The notes under the pieces: generated by a model | The model's database searches: none | The model's input: the letters and a program-made list of their open reading frames with translations, nothing else | Told to the model about the DNA's origin: nothing | NCBI GenBank assembly: GCA_022843385.1 | Contig: JALHNT010000012.1 | Coordinates: forward strand, 1 to 64,000 | Source: Anaerolineae bacterium | GTDB lineage: Bacteria; Chloroflexota; Anaerolineae; Aggregatilineales; Phototrophicaceae | Direction of reading: 5' to 3' | DNA length: 64,000 nucleotides | Part shown: positions 16,898 through 25,685 of the stretch, piece by piece | How the letters are laid out: each line of letters starts with the position of its first letter | Position numbering within the stretch: position 1 is the stretch's first letter | Made by a program: the position numbers and the translations under genes

Positions 16898-17929
16898 TCA
16901 GGTCTCGATTGGGCGGATGAAACGTCGTTTGAGCTTCGCCAAATTAGCTTCGCGCAGGCTGTCGAAAAAGATGGCGAGAAAAATGATGAATGCCCGCGCA
17001 ATCGGTTGCAGGTACAGATTAACCAGATTGAATTGCAGTCCGGTACCAACCATCTGGATGAGCATTGCCCCGATGACTGTGCCGAACACATTGCCTACGC
17101 CACCGAACAGGCTCGTTCCACCCAGCACCGCCGCTGCAATCGCATCGAACTCGCGGGTTTCGGCAAAGCTGCGATCCACCCGCCCGCCCAGTTGCGAAGC
17201 CAGGATGAACCCGGCCAGCCCAGCGCAGAACCCGGAGATCAGATAGACCAGGAACAGGGTGCGGTCGGTATTGATGCCGGCTTTCTTGGCGGCTTCGATG
17301 TCATTGCCAACGGCGTAGACCTGCCGCCCAAAGGGAGTCTGGGTCAGGATGAACCAGGCTGCCAGCACCACCAGCGCGAATACCACGATCGGCATGGGGA
17401 TGATGCCGAGCACCAGCGTTTGACCAAAAGCATTCATACGTTCGGGAAAGTCGATCTGCTGCGATTCGGTCAACGCCGTACCCAACCCACGCCCGATGAC
17501 CAGCGTTGCCAGCGTGGTCATGAACGGGATGATCTTCAGCCGGACAATGCAGAAGGCGTTCAGGGCACCGAACAGGGTGCCGACGACAATCGAGACCAGC
17601 AGCGCTGGCAGGATTTCCAGGCCGCTTGAACGCATCAGCAGCCCGGCACAGACCACCGACAGATACATATTCGAACCGACAGAGAGGTCAATGCCAGCAG
17701 TGAGCAGCACGAACGTCATGCCAACGCCGATGATGCCGGCGAACACTGCTGCCTGCTTGATGATGTTGAGCATGTTTTCTGGCAGCCAGAAGCGGGGGAA
17801 CTCCAGTCCGATGCCCTCGATCACCAGGCGCGGCGAGGTCAGACCAAACAACACAAATACGGCGATGAACAACACAATGGTGGAGTTGTTCAGGAGCAAT
17901 TGAAACAGGGTGGACATTCGCTTTTGCAT
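16898..17929 (-). CDS. Ribose-type ABC permease 2 of the apiose operon
   Basis: 343 residues, BPD_transp_2 (RbsC) family with 8-10 helices. Signature stretches are GVGMTFVLLTAGIDLSVGSN near residue 80 and AIAAAVLGGTSLFGGVGNV near 265. Together with the second permease (19464-20645) it would form a heterodimeric channel for the ATPase between them. Gene spacing to its neighbours is two bases on each side. Confidence 0.88.
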   Translation of the reverse strand: MQKRMSTLFQLLLNNSTIVLFIAVFVLFGLTSPRLVIEGIGLEFPRFWLPENMLNIIKQAAVFAGIIGVGMTFVLLTAGIDLSVGSNMYLSVVCAGLLMRSSGLEILPALLVSIVVGTLFGALNAFCIVRLKIIPFMTTLATLVIGRGLGTALTESQQIDFPERMNAFGQTLVLGIIPMPIVVFALVVLAAWFILTQTPFGRQVYAVGNDIEAAKKAGINTDRTLFLVYLISGFCAGLAGFILASQLGGRVDRSFAETREFDAIAAAVLGGTSLFGGVGNVFGTVIGAMLIQMVGTGLQFNLVNLYLQPIARAFIIFLAIFFDSLREANLAKLKRRFIRPIET

Positions 17930-17931
17930 TA

Positions 17932-19467
17932 TCAGTCTCGTTTCATCGGCTCATCGGCTGGCGAATGGTTTTCACGGAAAGCGGCGCTCAGGATGTGCTG
18001 GCGGTCAAACTGGTCGCGGGCAAATTCCCCGACCACCTCACCCCGGCTCATCACCAGAATGCGATCACACATGCCGATCAGTTCCTCCAGTTCGGAAGAG
18101 ATAATCAGGACGCCGCTGCCATCGGCAGCCAGCCGGTCAATAATGCTGTAGATTTCATACTTCGCACCGACATCAATGCCGCGTGTGGGTTCATCCATGA
18201 TAAAGATAGATGGGCGGGAAAGCAGCCACTTGGCAATCACCACTTTTTGCTGGTTGCCCCCGCTCAAGGACTTAGCGGGCTGTTGCCGAATGTCACCGCT
18301 CTTGAGCTGGAGAACACTGGCTGTCTCGCGGGCGCTTTCTTCCAGGTGCTGGGTATCAATCATCTGGATCAGATTGCGGGCAAACTCCGGCAGCGAGACC
18401 AGGCTGATATTGTTGGCAATATCAATGCTCATCAACAACCCCTCTTCGCGCCGGTTCTCGGTCACAAAGGCCATCCGGTTACGGATACTGCTGCGCGGCG
18501 AGGGGTTACGAACCGACTGGCCTTCGACCACGATGTCGCCCTGTTCAAACGGATCCATGCCAAAGATCATGCGCGCCAGCTCGGTGCGCCCGGAACCCAT
18601 TAGACCAAACAGACCCAGCACCTCGCCCCGATGGAGCTGGAAGGATACCTTCTCAACGATCCCGGCAGTACTGACATCCTTGATCTCCAGCAGGGACTGA
18701 TCAGTTGGGGTTGAAGTACGGGGCGGATATAGCTGCTCGATGCTGCGCCCTACCATCAGCGCAATCATGCGATTGACCGGGAAATCGCTGGCGTTTTCCA
18801 GCGCGACCAGTTCACCATCACGCATCACGGCGATTCGATCCGCCAGCTTGCGAACATCGCTCAGGATGTGGGAAATATAGATCAGGCCTTTACCCTGACT
18901 GGAAAGCTGATCCATGATCGCGAAGAGACGCTCGGTTTCCCGTGCCGTCAGCGAGGTAGTCGGTTCATCAAAAATGATGAGAGAAGCATCCTGATGCAGC
19001 GCTCTGGCAATTTCAACCAACTGCCGTTCGCCGGGGGAAATACGATCCACTGGAGTATCTGGTGCGAGATCAAGACCGACTGAAGCCAGCAGCGCGCGGG
19101 TCTGCTGTTTGATTTTGGCGCGATCAAAGCTGCCGGGAAATCGGGCTCGGGGAAAGTCGCTGATGAAGATATTCTCAGCGATGGACAGGTTGGTGAAGAG
19201 GTTGAGTTCCTGATGGATGAAGGCAATGCCGGATCGTTGAGCGGCAGCCGGTGTGCGCGGGCTGTAAGGCTGCCCATTGAGCAGCATACGACCACTATCC
19301 GGCGCGATCACGCCACCGACCAGATTCATCAGGGTGGATTTTCCCGCGCCGTTCTGCCCGATCAAACCCAATGTCTCGCCCGCATTCACGCTGAGGCTGA
19401 CACTCTTGACGGCAGCGATCCCGAAAAAGGCTTTGGTCAGTTCATGTAAATCCAGTAGGGTGGTCAT
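17932..19467 (-). CDS. Sugar ABC transporter ATPase (RbsA-like, two domains)
   Basis: 511 residues with two nucleotide-binding domains. First domain: Walker A GQNGAGKST (37-45), signature ISPGERQLVEIARAL, Walker B LIIFDEPTT. Second domain: degenerate P-loop GLMGSGRTE, intact signature LSGGNQQKVVIAKWL and FIMDEPTRGID. This asymmetry is normal for RbsA/MglA proteins. The start overlaps the preceding permease stop by four bases (ATGA). Powers import of the operon's pentose-like substrate. Confidence 0.92.
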   Translation of the reverse strand: MTTLLDLHELTKAFFGIAAVKSVSLSVNAGETLGLIGQNGAGKSTLMNLVGGVIAPDSGRMLLNGQPYSPRTPAAAQRSGIAFIHQELNLFTNLSIAENIFISDFPRARFPGSFDRAKIKQQTRALLASVGLDLAPDTPVDRISPGERQLVEIARALHQDASLIIFDEPTTSLTARETERLFAIMDQLSSQGKGLIYISHILSDVRKLADRIAVMRDGELVALENASDFPVNRMIALMVGRSIEQLYPPRTSTPTDQSLLEIKDVSTAGIVEKVSFQLHRGEVLGLFGLMGSGRTELARMIFGMDPFEQGDIVVEGQSVRNPSPRSSIRNRMAFVTENRREEGLLMSIDIANNISLVSLPEFARNLIQMIDTQHLEESARETASVLQLKSGDIRQQPAKSLSGGNQQKVVIAKWLLSRPSIFIMDEPTRGIDVGAKYEIYSIIDRLAADGSGVLIISSELEELIGMCDRILVMSRGEVVGEFARDQFDRQHILSAAFRENHSPADEPMKRD

Positions 19468-20645
19468 GTGCGCTGCTCCCGGTTGATGAGGCGTGTGCGC
19501 GTGACATCGATCAACGCCGCCAGTAGAATAAACCCACCTTTCACCGCATCAATCACAAATGGCGACAGCCGCATGGCATTCAGAATGTTTAGCAGCAGGA
19601 CGAAAAAGGCCACACCAAAGAAGGTTCCGCGCACCGAGCCTTTGCCACCGAACAGGCTGGTACCGCCGATCACCGCCGCGCCGATGATGTCTAGCAGCAG
19701 ATTGCCGCCACCCAGCGAGGGTTGACCGATTGCCAGACGTGCCGAGTACAGGATCGAGGCCACAGCCGCGCAAAATCCGCTGAACATGTAGACGCGGATG
19801 ATGACACTCTTGCTGGGTATGCCGGAGATGTCACTGGTGACGCGGTTGGTGCCAATCGAGAACATCTGTCGTCCGAAAACCGTTCGGGAGAGGATGAATT
19901 GGGATACGATTGCCAACCCGACAGCAATAACAAACGGATAGGTGATGAACTGGAGAATATCACGCCGCGCGATGTCCGGTGTGAGCTTGGGGCCAAGGTA
20001 GATGGAAACAATGTCACCTTTGCCCAGGGTGATGAAAGATTCCGGCAGGCCGGAAATGTTGCGCGATTGCGTCAGCCACAGGGCAAAAGCAGCGAAAAAA
20101 GTTGATGTCACCAGCGTGACCATGAACGGAGCCATATTAAAGCGTGTGATCGCGTAGCCGTTCAGATAACCGATGAAGGTGCCGACCAGCAGCATGACCA
20201 GTACGCCGACAGGTACCGCCAGATCGCTCCCGGCCAGAGGCCCACCTTCCGGGCGCATCAGAGTTCCCCATAACGGGCTCTTGTCAAAGAAAGAGGGATC
20301 AAGCGTTTGCGCCATGACAATCGCGCCGACCACGCTGGTGAAGCCCATAGTCGCCCCGACAGAAAGATCAATTCCGCCCAGGATAAGGACGAAGGTCTGT
20401 CCGATGGCAATCGCCAGCAGCGGCCACATATTCTGCACCTGGTTGGCGATGTTGCCGGGGGTGCCGAGTGTCGGAAAAAAGAAAGAGGCGGTAATGAACA
20501 GAATCAGGGTCAGATAAAGCACGAAATAATCAGAAAGAAGAAACTGCCGGATCAGACGATTGACAGTTGATTTTCCGCCGGCGCTGGGTCCTTCTCGGCG
20601 AACCAGGCTTTGTACGCGGTTCAGGCGATCATCCACAGTAGTCAC
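19464..20645 (-). CDS. Ribose-type ABC permease 1 of the apiose operon
   Basis: 393 residues with a GTG start and a ~40-residue polar N-terminal extension before the first helix. RbsC family signatures: IGQTFVLILGGIDLSVGATM near residue 85 and IIGAAVIGGTSLFGGKGSV near 325. Follows the binding-protein gene by 78 bases and is translationally coupled to the ATPase. Confidence 0.88.
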   Translation of the reverse strand: MTTVDDRLNRVQSLVRREGPSAGGKSTVNRLIRQFLLSDYFVLYLTLILFITASFFFPTLGTPGNIANQVQNMWPLLAIAIGQTFVLILGGIDLSVGATMGFTSVVGAIVMAQTLDPSFFDKSPLWGTLMRPEGGPLAGSDLAVPVGVLVMLLVGTFIGYLNGYAITRFNMAPFMVTLVTSTFFAAFALWLTQSRNISGLPESFITLGKGDIVSIYLGPKLTPDIARRDILQFITYPFVIAVGLAIVSQFILSRTVFGRQMFSIGTNRVTSDISGIPSKSVIIRVYMFSGFCAAVASILYSARLAIGQPSLGGGNLLLDIIGAAVIGGTSLFGGKGSVRGTFFGVAFFVLLLNILNAMRLSPFVIDAVKGGFILLAALIDVTRTRLINREQRT

Positions 20646-20723
20646 AGATTATCCCTCGGTCTAAGGCTGCCGTGATCAGTTATGTCGGGGGCGCATCCGG
20701 TTGATGCACCCCCATCATCTATT

Positions 20724-21758
20724 TTACTGATTCAGGAAGCCTTCGTCATAAAGCACACAGCCCCACATATCGCTGCGCTGGAACTGAATGTTGCCAGCAG
20801 TCAGGGCAAAGCCGGGGTCAATCAGCACTTCATTCGGCTGAGTTTCGCCATCGGCAATCGCCTGCAGCAGACGATTCATGGTCAATTCGGCTTCGAGGAA
20901 CAGGTTCTGAACGCCGGTCGCATCGACATAACCCTGGTCGATCAGCATACAGGCGGTCGCGTCGCCATCCAGACCGGCCAGCAGGACATGCCCCTTGGTG
21001 CCAGCGGGCTGCCACATGCCACGCGGTTCCAGCACGGCACGAATGGTCGGGAAGAGGAAGTCAGACGAGGTGAAGATGAAGTCCACATTCGGATTGGCGG
21101 TCATAGCGGCTTCGAGGTTCGCCAACGCAGTGGCAGCATCCCACTCGGTCGCCACTTCGATGGGTTCATTGAACATGCCGGGGTAGCGTTCATTGTAACG
21201 GTTGATGACATTGAAGAAACCGTCACGACGACCAATCGCGTTGGTGTCCTGCAGGGCGCCGACCAGGATCAGCGGAGTGATAGGGGCACCAGTGATCTCG
21301 AACTGACGCAATGCCTTCTGGGCAATGAACTCAACAGCCTGCTCGGTAGCGCTAACATTGTCGGCGACGACGGTGATGCCGCGTGAACGATCATTCGGCG
21401 GGCGGTTGAAGACGGCAATCGGCACATCCGAAGCCTGAGCCTCGTTGATGATCGTTACAGCGCTGTCACCATCCTGCGGAATGATGATGATGCCATCAAC
21501 ACCCTGGGCGATGCACTCGCGGATCTGTTCAAGCTGACGGTTCGGATCTTCATTAGCATTGTATTCCAGCACCTCAATCCCCTGATCGCGCAGGGTCTGG
21601 GTGATCGCACGATGTCCAGCAACCCAGAATTCGGTCTCCAGATCCTGGAAGCCGAAGCAGATTGTGACATCCTGGGCGCGAACGGTACCAATGACGCCGA
21701 GGATGCCCAGCGCCATCACCAGCAAAGCAACGATTGCAAAACGACGCACTCTATTCAT
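20724..21758 (-). CDS. Periplasmic sugar-binding protein of the apiose operon
   Basis: 344 residues from ATG 21758 (TAAGGAG upstream); a longer frame to 21821 adds no signal. Cleavable signal peptide: RR, then AIVALLVMALGILGVIG and VRAQD. The mature part is a type I (RbsB/LacI-like) binding fold with ECIAQGVDGIIIIPQDGDS and IAVFNRPPND. First structural gene after the GntR regulator; the palindrome ATTGTATACAAT lies 148 bases upstream of this start. Ligand predicted to be D-apiose or D-apionate from pathway context only. Confidence 0.85.
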   Translation of the reverse strand: MNRVRRFAIVALLVMALGILGVIGTVRAQDVTICFGFQDLETEFWVAGHRAITQTLRDQGIEVLEYNANEDPNRQLEQIRECIAQGVDGIIIIPQDGDSAVTIINEAQASDVPIAVFNRPPNDRSRGITVVADNVSATEQAVEFIAQKALRQFEITGAPITPLILVGALQDTNAIGRRDGFFNVINRYNERYPGMFNEPIEVATEWDAATALANLEAAMTANPNVDFIFTSSDFLFPTIRAVLEPRGMWQPAGTKGHVLLAGLDGDATACMLIDQGYVDATGVQNLFLEAELTMNRLLQAIADGETQPNEVLIDPGFALTAGNIQFQRSDMWGCVLYDEGFLNQ

Positions 21759-21905
21759 ATCCTTCTCGCTCCTTACTTTGAACAATCTTTGAAACGAACC
21801 GGCACAGTTTGGGTCATGCACACTCCTTCGTTCAGCTATTCATCGTCAGCGGCGGGTTGGCCCGCGCGCTCAGTAACCGGCAGCGCCGGATAACTGACAT
21901 TGCAT

Positions 21906-21917
21906 ATTGTATACAAT
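21906..21917. promoter_or_regulatory. GntR operator upstream of the binding-protein gene
   Basis: Perfect palindrome ATTGTATACAAT. It contains TACAAT, a possible -10 element on the minus strand, though the -35 (TTCTTT-like) is poor. The same sequence with one change occurs in the regulator's own promoter at 22667-22678. Confidence 0.65.
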
Positions 21918-21935
21918 CTGTAGGCACAAAGAATC

Positions 21936-22616
21936 TCACTTTGCGCCCACGATCCGCCGCACACCTAACCGGCATTCCCCGGCCACCCGTTCATTGATGC
22001 GCTGATTAACCGCGCGTAGTTGTTCCAGATCGCGCTGGCGGTAGGCATCCACAATATCGGTGTGGTCGCGGATGGCGTGGTATTCGTCATAATCTGGTAT
22101 GGCCTCGGCACGGACATAGAGCAGCGCCGCAATCTGTGCCACCAGTTCATCCCAGTTGCGCCGCAGCAGGGGATGTTCGCTCTCGTTGATCAGAAATTGA
22201 TGAAATGACATATCGGTGCTGCGGACATTCTTGAAATCGCCCGCTTCGATGAATTCACGCTGCCGTTCGATGGTCGCCTGCAATTGCTGGTGATCGGCGG
22301 CGCTCAGGCGTTGGATGATGAGTTCACCGGCGAAGTTTTCCAGCATCGTCCGCATCGAGAAGATGGTTACCACATCGTCTTCGGTGAAAACGCGCACGAA
22401 ACTGCCGCGATTGCGCGAGGCGACCACCAGCCCCTCGCGTTCCAGCAGGATCAGCGCTTCCCGCACCGGCGTCCGGCTGACACCCAACTGCTCGGTCAGG
22501 GTTTGCTCAACAATATGGTCATTGGGCTTCAGGCGGCCTTCGATGATGGCAGTGCGGATTTGCTCCACTACCTGTTCACGCAGACTGACTGAACGGATCT
22601 GGGAAAAAGAGGACAC
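21936..22616 (-). CDS. GntR/FCD-family regulator of the apiose operon
   Basis: 226 residues. N-terminal winged helix with TLTEQLGVSRTPVREALIL (residues ~40-58) and C-terminal FCD ligand-binding domain with likely metal-site residues in DMSFHQF and RDHTDIVDA. FCD proteins sense organic acids or sugars, often with a bound metal. The gene is upstream of, and on the same strand as, the transporter operon. Two matching palindromes, one before the operon and one overlapping its own promoter, support repression by this protein with relief by an apiose-pathway intermediate. Confidence 0.88.
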   Translation of the reverse strand: MSSFSQIRSVSLREQVVEQIRTAIIEGRLKPNDHIVEQTLTEQLGVSRTPVREALILLEREGLVVASRNRGSFVRVFTEDDVVTIFSMRTMLENFAGELIIQRLSAADHQQLQATIERQREFIEAGDFKNVRSTDMSFHQFLINESEHPLLRRNWDELVAQIAALLYVRAEAIPDYDEYHAIRDHTDIVDAYRQRDLEQLRAVNQRINERVAGECRLGVRRIVGAK

Positions 22617-22666
22617 TAAAAATGATCTCAGAAAAAAGGGTAATCGTCATCAAACAACTACGAATG

Positions 22667-22695
22667 ATTGTATACAGTAGGCAATATACTGTCAA
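22667..22695 (-). promoter_or_regulatory. Promoter and operator of the GntR gene
   Basis: Minus strand: TTGACA (22695-22690), 17-bp spacer, TACAAT (22672-22667). The -10 lies within ATTGTATACAGT (22667-22678), one base different from the site at 21906-21917, and ACAGTA/TACTGT arms fill the spacer. Classic layout for autorepression. Confidence 0.7.
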
Positions 22696-22776
22696 GCAGT
22701 TGATCGAATCGCAAACTGCTTCCCCAGGCAGACCATCTCATGGTATGCTCAGCGTGCCACAAAAAGGAGATCTTTT

Positions 22777-23358
22777 ATGTCGACTGCGCCTGACCTGACA
22801 CCCGAACTCATACGTGAGTATGTTATTTCAGCTCACGCCCGGTTGGAAAAAGTGCAGTCCCTGTTGCAGCAACACCCATCGCTGCTGACAGTACGACATG
22901 CCTGGGGGGAGAATGATTACGAGACTGCCCTGCAGGCGGCGGCCCATGTTGGCAACCGCCCCATCGCCGAGTACCTGCTCAGCCAGGGGTTCCCGCTGGA
23001 TATCTGTGCAGCGGCGGCACTGGGACGCGAGCAGGCGGTAGCCGACTTCCTCAAAGCTGACGCAACCCTGGCACAGGCGCGCGGTGCACATAACATCTCG
23101 CTCATCTATCACGCAGCTCTCAGCGGTAATATCGCTATCGCTGAAATGATTTATGCTGCTGGCAACCGTGAAGGGTACAGCTTCGCGCTGCATGCCGCCA
23201 TCAGCAAGGGGCATCTGGAGATGGTGCGCTGGCTGCTGGCTCATGGTGCCGATGACTGGACGGTAAAGAACTACGAAGGCAAGTCACTTGTGACCAAAGC
23301 AACTGAGCTGGGTCATCAGGCGATCACGCGGCTGTTGCGTGAACAAGGGGCAGAATAG
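22777..23358 (+). CDS. Ankyrin-repeat-like protein
   Basis: 193 residues with about four ankyrin-type units: ETALQAAAHVGNRPIAEYLL, then LIYHAALSGNIAIAEMIYAA, FALHAAISKGHLEMVRWLL and LVTKATELGHQAITRLL. No signal peptide, so probably cytoplasmic. Ankyrin proteins mediate protein contacts; no partner is evident. AAGGAG is upstream of ATG 22777. Transcribed away from the GntR gene and convergent with the next operon. Confidence 0.8.
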   Translation: MSTAPDLTPELIREYVISAHARLEKVQSLLQQHPSLLTVRHAWGENDYETALQAAAHVGNRPIAEYLLSQGFPLDICAAAALGREQAVADFLKADATLAQARGAHNISLIYHAALSGNIAIAEMIYAAGNREGYSFALHAAISKGHLEMVRWLLAHGADDWTVKNYEGKSLVTKATELGHQAITRLLREQGAE

Positions 23359-23457
23359 CGCTCAGATGAACACGGCTGCCCGACCCCATTCCTCCGTGCT
23401 GACATCCCCTCCTTCAGCGCGGCTTAACTCGGTAGCTTGAGACGAGGGAAGAGACTG

Positions 23458-23491
23458 TGGCGCAGGCCGGTGCGTAGGTCGACCTGCGCCA
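23458..23491. terminator. Hairpin between convergent genes
   Basis: Nine-base arms TGGCGCAGG and CCTGCGCCA with a 16-base loop, between the ankyrin stop and the end of the next minus-strand operon. No T tract on either side, so terminator function is tentative. Confidence 0.4.
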
Positions 23492-23519
23492 GAGCGAAAG
23501 GAGGAGAGTAGCGAGAGGA

Positions 23520-24536
23520 TTAGCCGCCCTTGGCCGCAATGTAAATATCGACGGTGGCCGCGGTCACGGTGTAGGTACCGGTGTTGTAATTGATCGGGAT
23601 CGGGACGATGCCGACCTGCTGATCGGTCTCGACGCTGCCGGTGAAGGCCAGCTTGTTGTTGAAGACATCGTACAGCGCCTTGACGCCCTGATAAGTGAAC
23701 AACTGGCGCTTCTGACCGACGCAGGCCGTCAGCACGCCTTCCTTGACCAGCGTCAGATGTTGCAACTCGGCGTCAACGCAGGTGGCAACGATGTCGCCTG
23801 CCCGCCCTGCTTCCTTGAGGGCGGCACCGATGCCAGGGCCAGACTCGCTGTTGAAGCCGGCCATACCCACCAGATCGGGGTTGGCGGTGATGAGGTTGGC
23901 GGCGGTCTGTGTGGTCTCGGCGATGTTTCCGCCGTCGCGCACCTGATCCAGCACCGTCAGGCCAGCCGGTTCGAGGACGGAACGGAAGCCGCGAATGGCC
24001 TGCTGATTGATCTCCTGTTCAGGATAACCCTGGGTCGCCACCGGCCCCTTACGATCCCCCAGTGCCCCCAACATGGCCTGCCCCTGCGCTACACCGAGGC
24101 TGAACCAGTCGGTGCCGATGAACGACAACCGCTTGCTGGCTGGCACATCAGCATCGACTGTCACCACTGGGATGCCAGCGTCGATAGCGGCGTCGATAGC
24201 CGGGATGAGCGCCGAGGGGTCCCAACCGACGACCATCATGCCCGATGGACGACGAGCAGTGGTCTGCTCGACAGCGGCTACCAGGCCGGGAATGTCTACT
24301 GTGTTCGGGCCGGCGATGGTGACGGTGACGCCCAATTCTTGGCCGATCTGGAACAGCGCCGGATGGTCATTGGCGACGAACAGCGGCAGATTGGTGAAGG
24401 CCGAGAGCCACACATATTCCTGCTGCTCCTGGGCGCGGCTCTTGCGGATGAAGGCCGGGAACGAGAGCGCACTGGCAGCCACCGCCGTGCCAGCACCGAT
24501 CTTCAACATATCACGACGCGAAATATTCTTGTTCAT
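23520..24536 (-). CDS. Tat-exported sugar-binding protein, second transporter
   Basis: 338 residues. The N-terminus has a twin-arginine signal (SRRDMLKIG, residues 6-14) followed by an Ala-rich helix, so it is probably exported folded. The mature part is a type I periplasmic-binding fold like RbsB/AI-2-binding proteins (MMVVGWDPSALIPAIDAAID; AGFNSESGPGIGAALKE). Last gene of the ATPase-permease-SBP operon, after a 144-base gap. Ligand unknown; control by the FadR-type regulator is inferred from the operator upstream of the operon. Confidence 0.85.
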   Translation of the reverse strand: MNKNISRRDMLKIGAGTAVAASALSFPAFIRKSRAQEQQEYVWLSAFTNLPLFVANDHPALFQIGQELGVTVTIAGPNTVDIPGLVAAVEQTTARRPSGMMVVGWDPSALIPAIDAAIDAGIPVVTVDADVPASKRLSFIGTDWFSLGVAQGQAMLGALGDRKGPVATQGYPEQEINQQAIRGFRSVLEPAGLTVLDQVRDGGNIAETTQTAANLITANPDLVGMAGFNSESGPGIGAALKEAGRAGDIVATCVDAELQHLTLVKEGVLTACVGQKRQLFTYQGVKALYDVFNNKLAFTGSVETDQQVGIVPIPINYNTGTYTVTAATVDIYIAAKGG

Positions 24537-24680
24537 GGTTGAAAGGTCTCCTTATGAGCAAAGACTTATTAGACTTTTGAAGCCGGTCTATGACTGCGGG
24601 ATGGATGAACGGTGACTGCCTCCTTTCTTCGATTAAGGACTGTGCAGGATTGGGCTGGCCGAGCCGCCACAGATTGGCGA

Positions 24681-25670
24681 TCAGCCACGCCGCCGGTTAA
24701 CCACTGTGTCCAGCGCCAGCGCACCGATCAGCACCACGCCGATGGTGATTTGTTCCAGCGTCGAAGGGATGCCGAAGATGATGATGATGTTGCGGATGAG
24801 CGCGATGAAGATGACGGCGATCAGCACCCCGAAGACATTGCCCTTCCCACCGGTCAGACTGGCCCCGCCCAGCACCACCGCCGTGATGACGCGCAGCTCG
24901 GCTCCATCACCGGCAATCGAGATGCTGCTCTCGATGCGCGCAGCGAAGACGATGCCAGCCAACCCGGCCAGCAGCGCGCTGATGACGAAGGCGATGATTT
25001 GCAGGCGCTCGACATTCATGCCCGACAGCAGCGCCGCCTTCTGATTGCCGCCGATGTAATAATACTGGCGGAAGAAACGGGTGCGGCTCATCAGGTAGTA
25101 GAAGAGGACGACGGTGAACAGGAACAGCCAGAAGCCGAACTGAAAGCCGAGGAAGGTCGATTGACCGATGGCGTTGAAGGAGTCCGGCAGGAAGTTGATG
25201 CCCGGCCCGCCGATGTAGATGGCGATGCCGCGAAAGATGCCCATCGTCCCCAGGGTGGTGATGAGGGCGTTGACCTTCACTTTAGCGACGATCACCCCAT
25301 TCAGCAAACCGCCCAGCGCGGCGCACAGCAGCCCGGTGGAAATTGCCAGCTCCAGCGGCCAGCCGTTGACTTTCAAGAGCGACCCGACGATCACGCCAGC
25401 CATCGAGAACATGCCGCCGACCGAGAGATCGAACACGCCGCTGACCATCAGCAGCAGCATCCCGACCGCCATGATGCCGTCGAAGGCCAGATTGCGCATC
25501 ACCGCTTGCAGGTTGTTGAGGGTGGGAAAGGTGTTGGGACGGGCAATCGACGCGATGACGACCACGACCAAGATTGCCACCAGCAGCGCCACCTCGCGGC
25601 GGAAGCCGATATTGCGCAGTGCTTGCAGCGGGTTGGTCGTGGCGCCCAGGGTAGAGGAAGAGGTGGTCAT
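24681..25670 (-). CDS. Ribose-type ABC permease, second transporter
   Basis: 329 residues of the RbsC family. Hallmarks are VGMLLLMVSGVFDLSVGGMF near residue 80 and TAVVLGGASLTGGKGNVFG near 265. GGAGAA precedes ATG 25670. Only one permease gene is present, so the channel is probably a homodimer, unlike the two-permease apiose importer. Confidence 0.88.
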   Translation of the reverse strand: MTTSSSTLGATTNPLQALRNIGFRREVALLVAILVVVVIASIARPNTFPTLNNLQAVMRNLAFDGIMAVGMLLLMVSGVFDLSVGGMFSMAGVIVGSLLKVNGWPLELAISTGLLCAALGGLLNGVIVAKVKVNALITTLGTMGIFRGIAIYIGGPGINFLPDSFNAIGQSTFLGFQFGFWLFLFTVVLFYYLMSRTRFFRQYYYIGGNQKAALLSGMNVERLQIIAFVISALLAGLAGIVFAARIESSISIAGDGAELRVITAVVLGGASLTGGKGNVFGVLIAVIFIALIRNIIIIFGIPSTLEQITIGVVLIGALALDTVVNRRRG

Positions 25671-25685
25671 AATCTTCTCCGGCCT

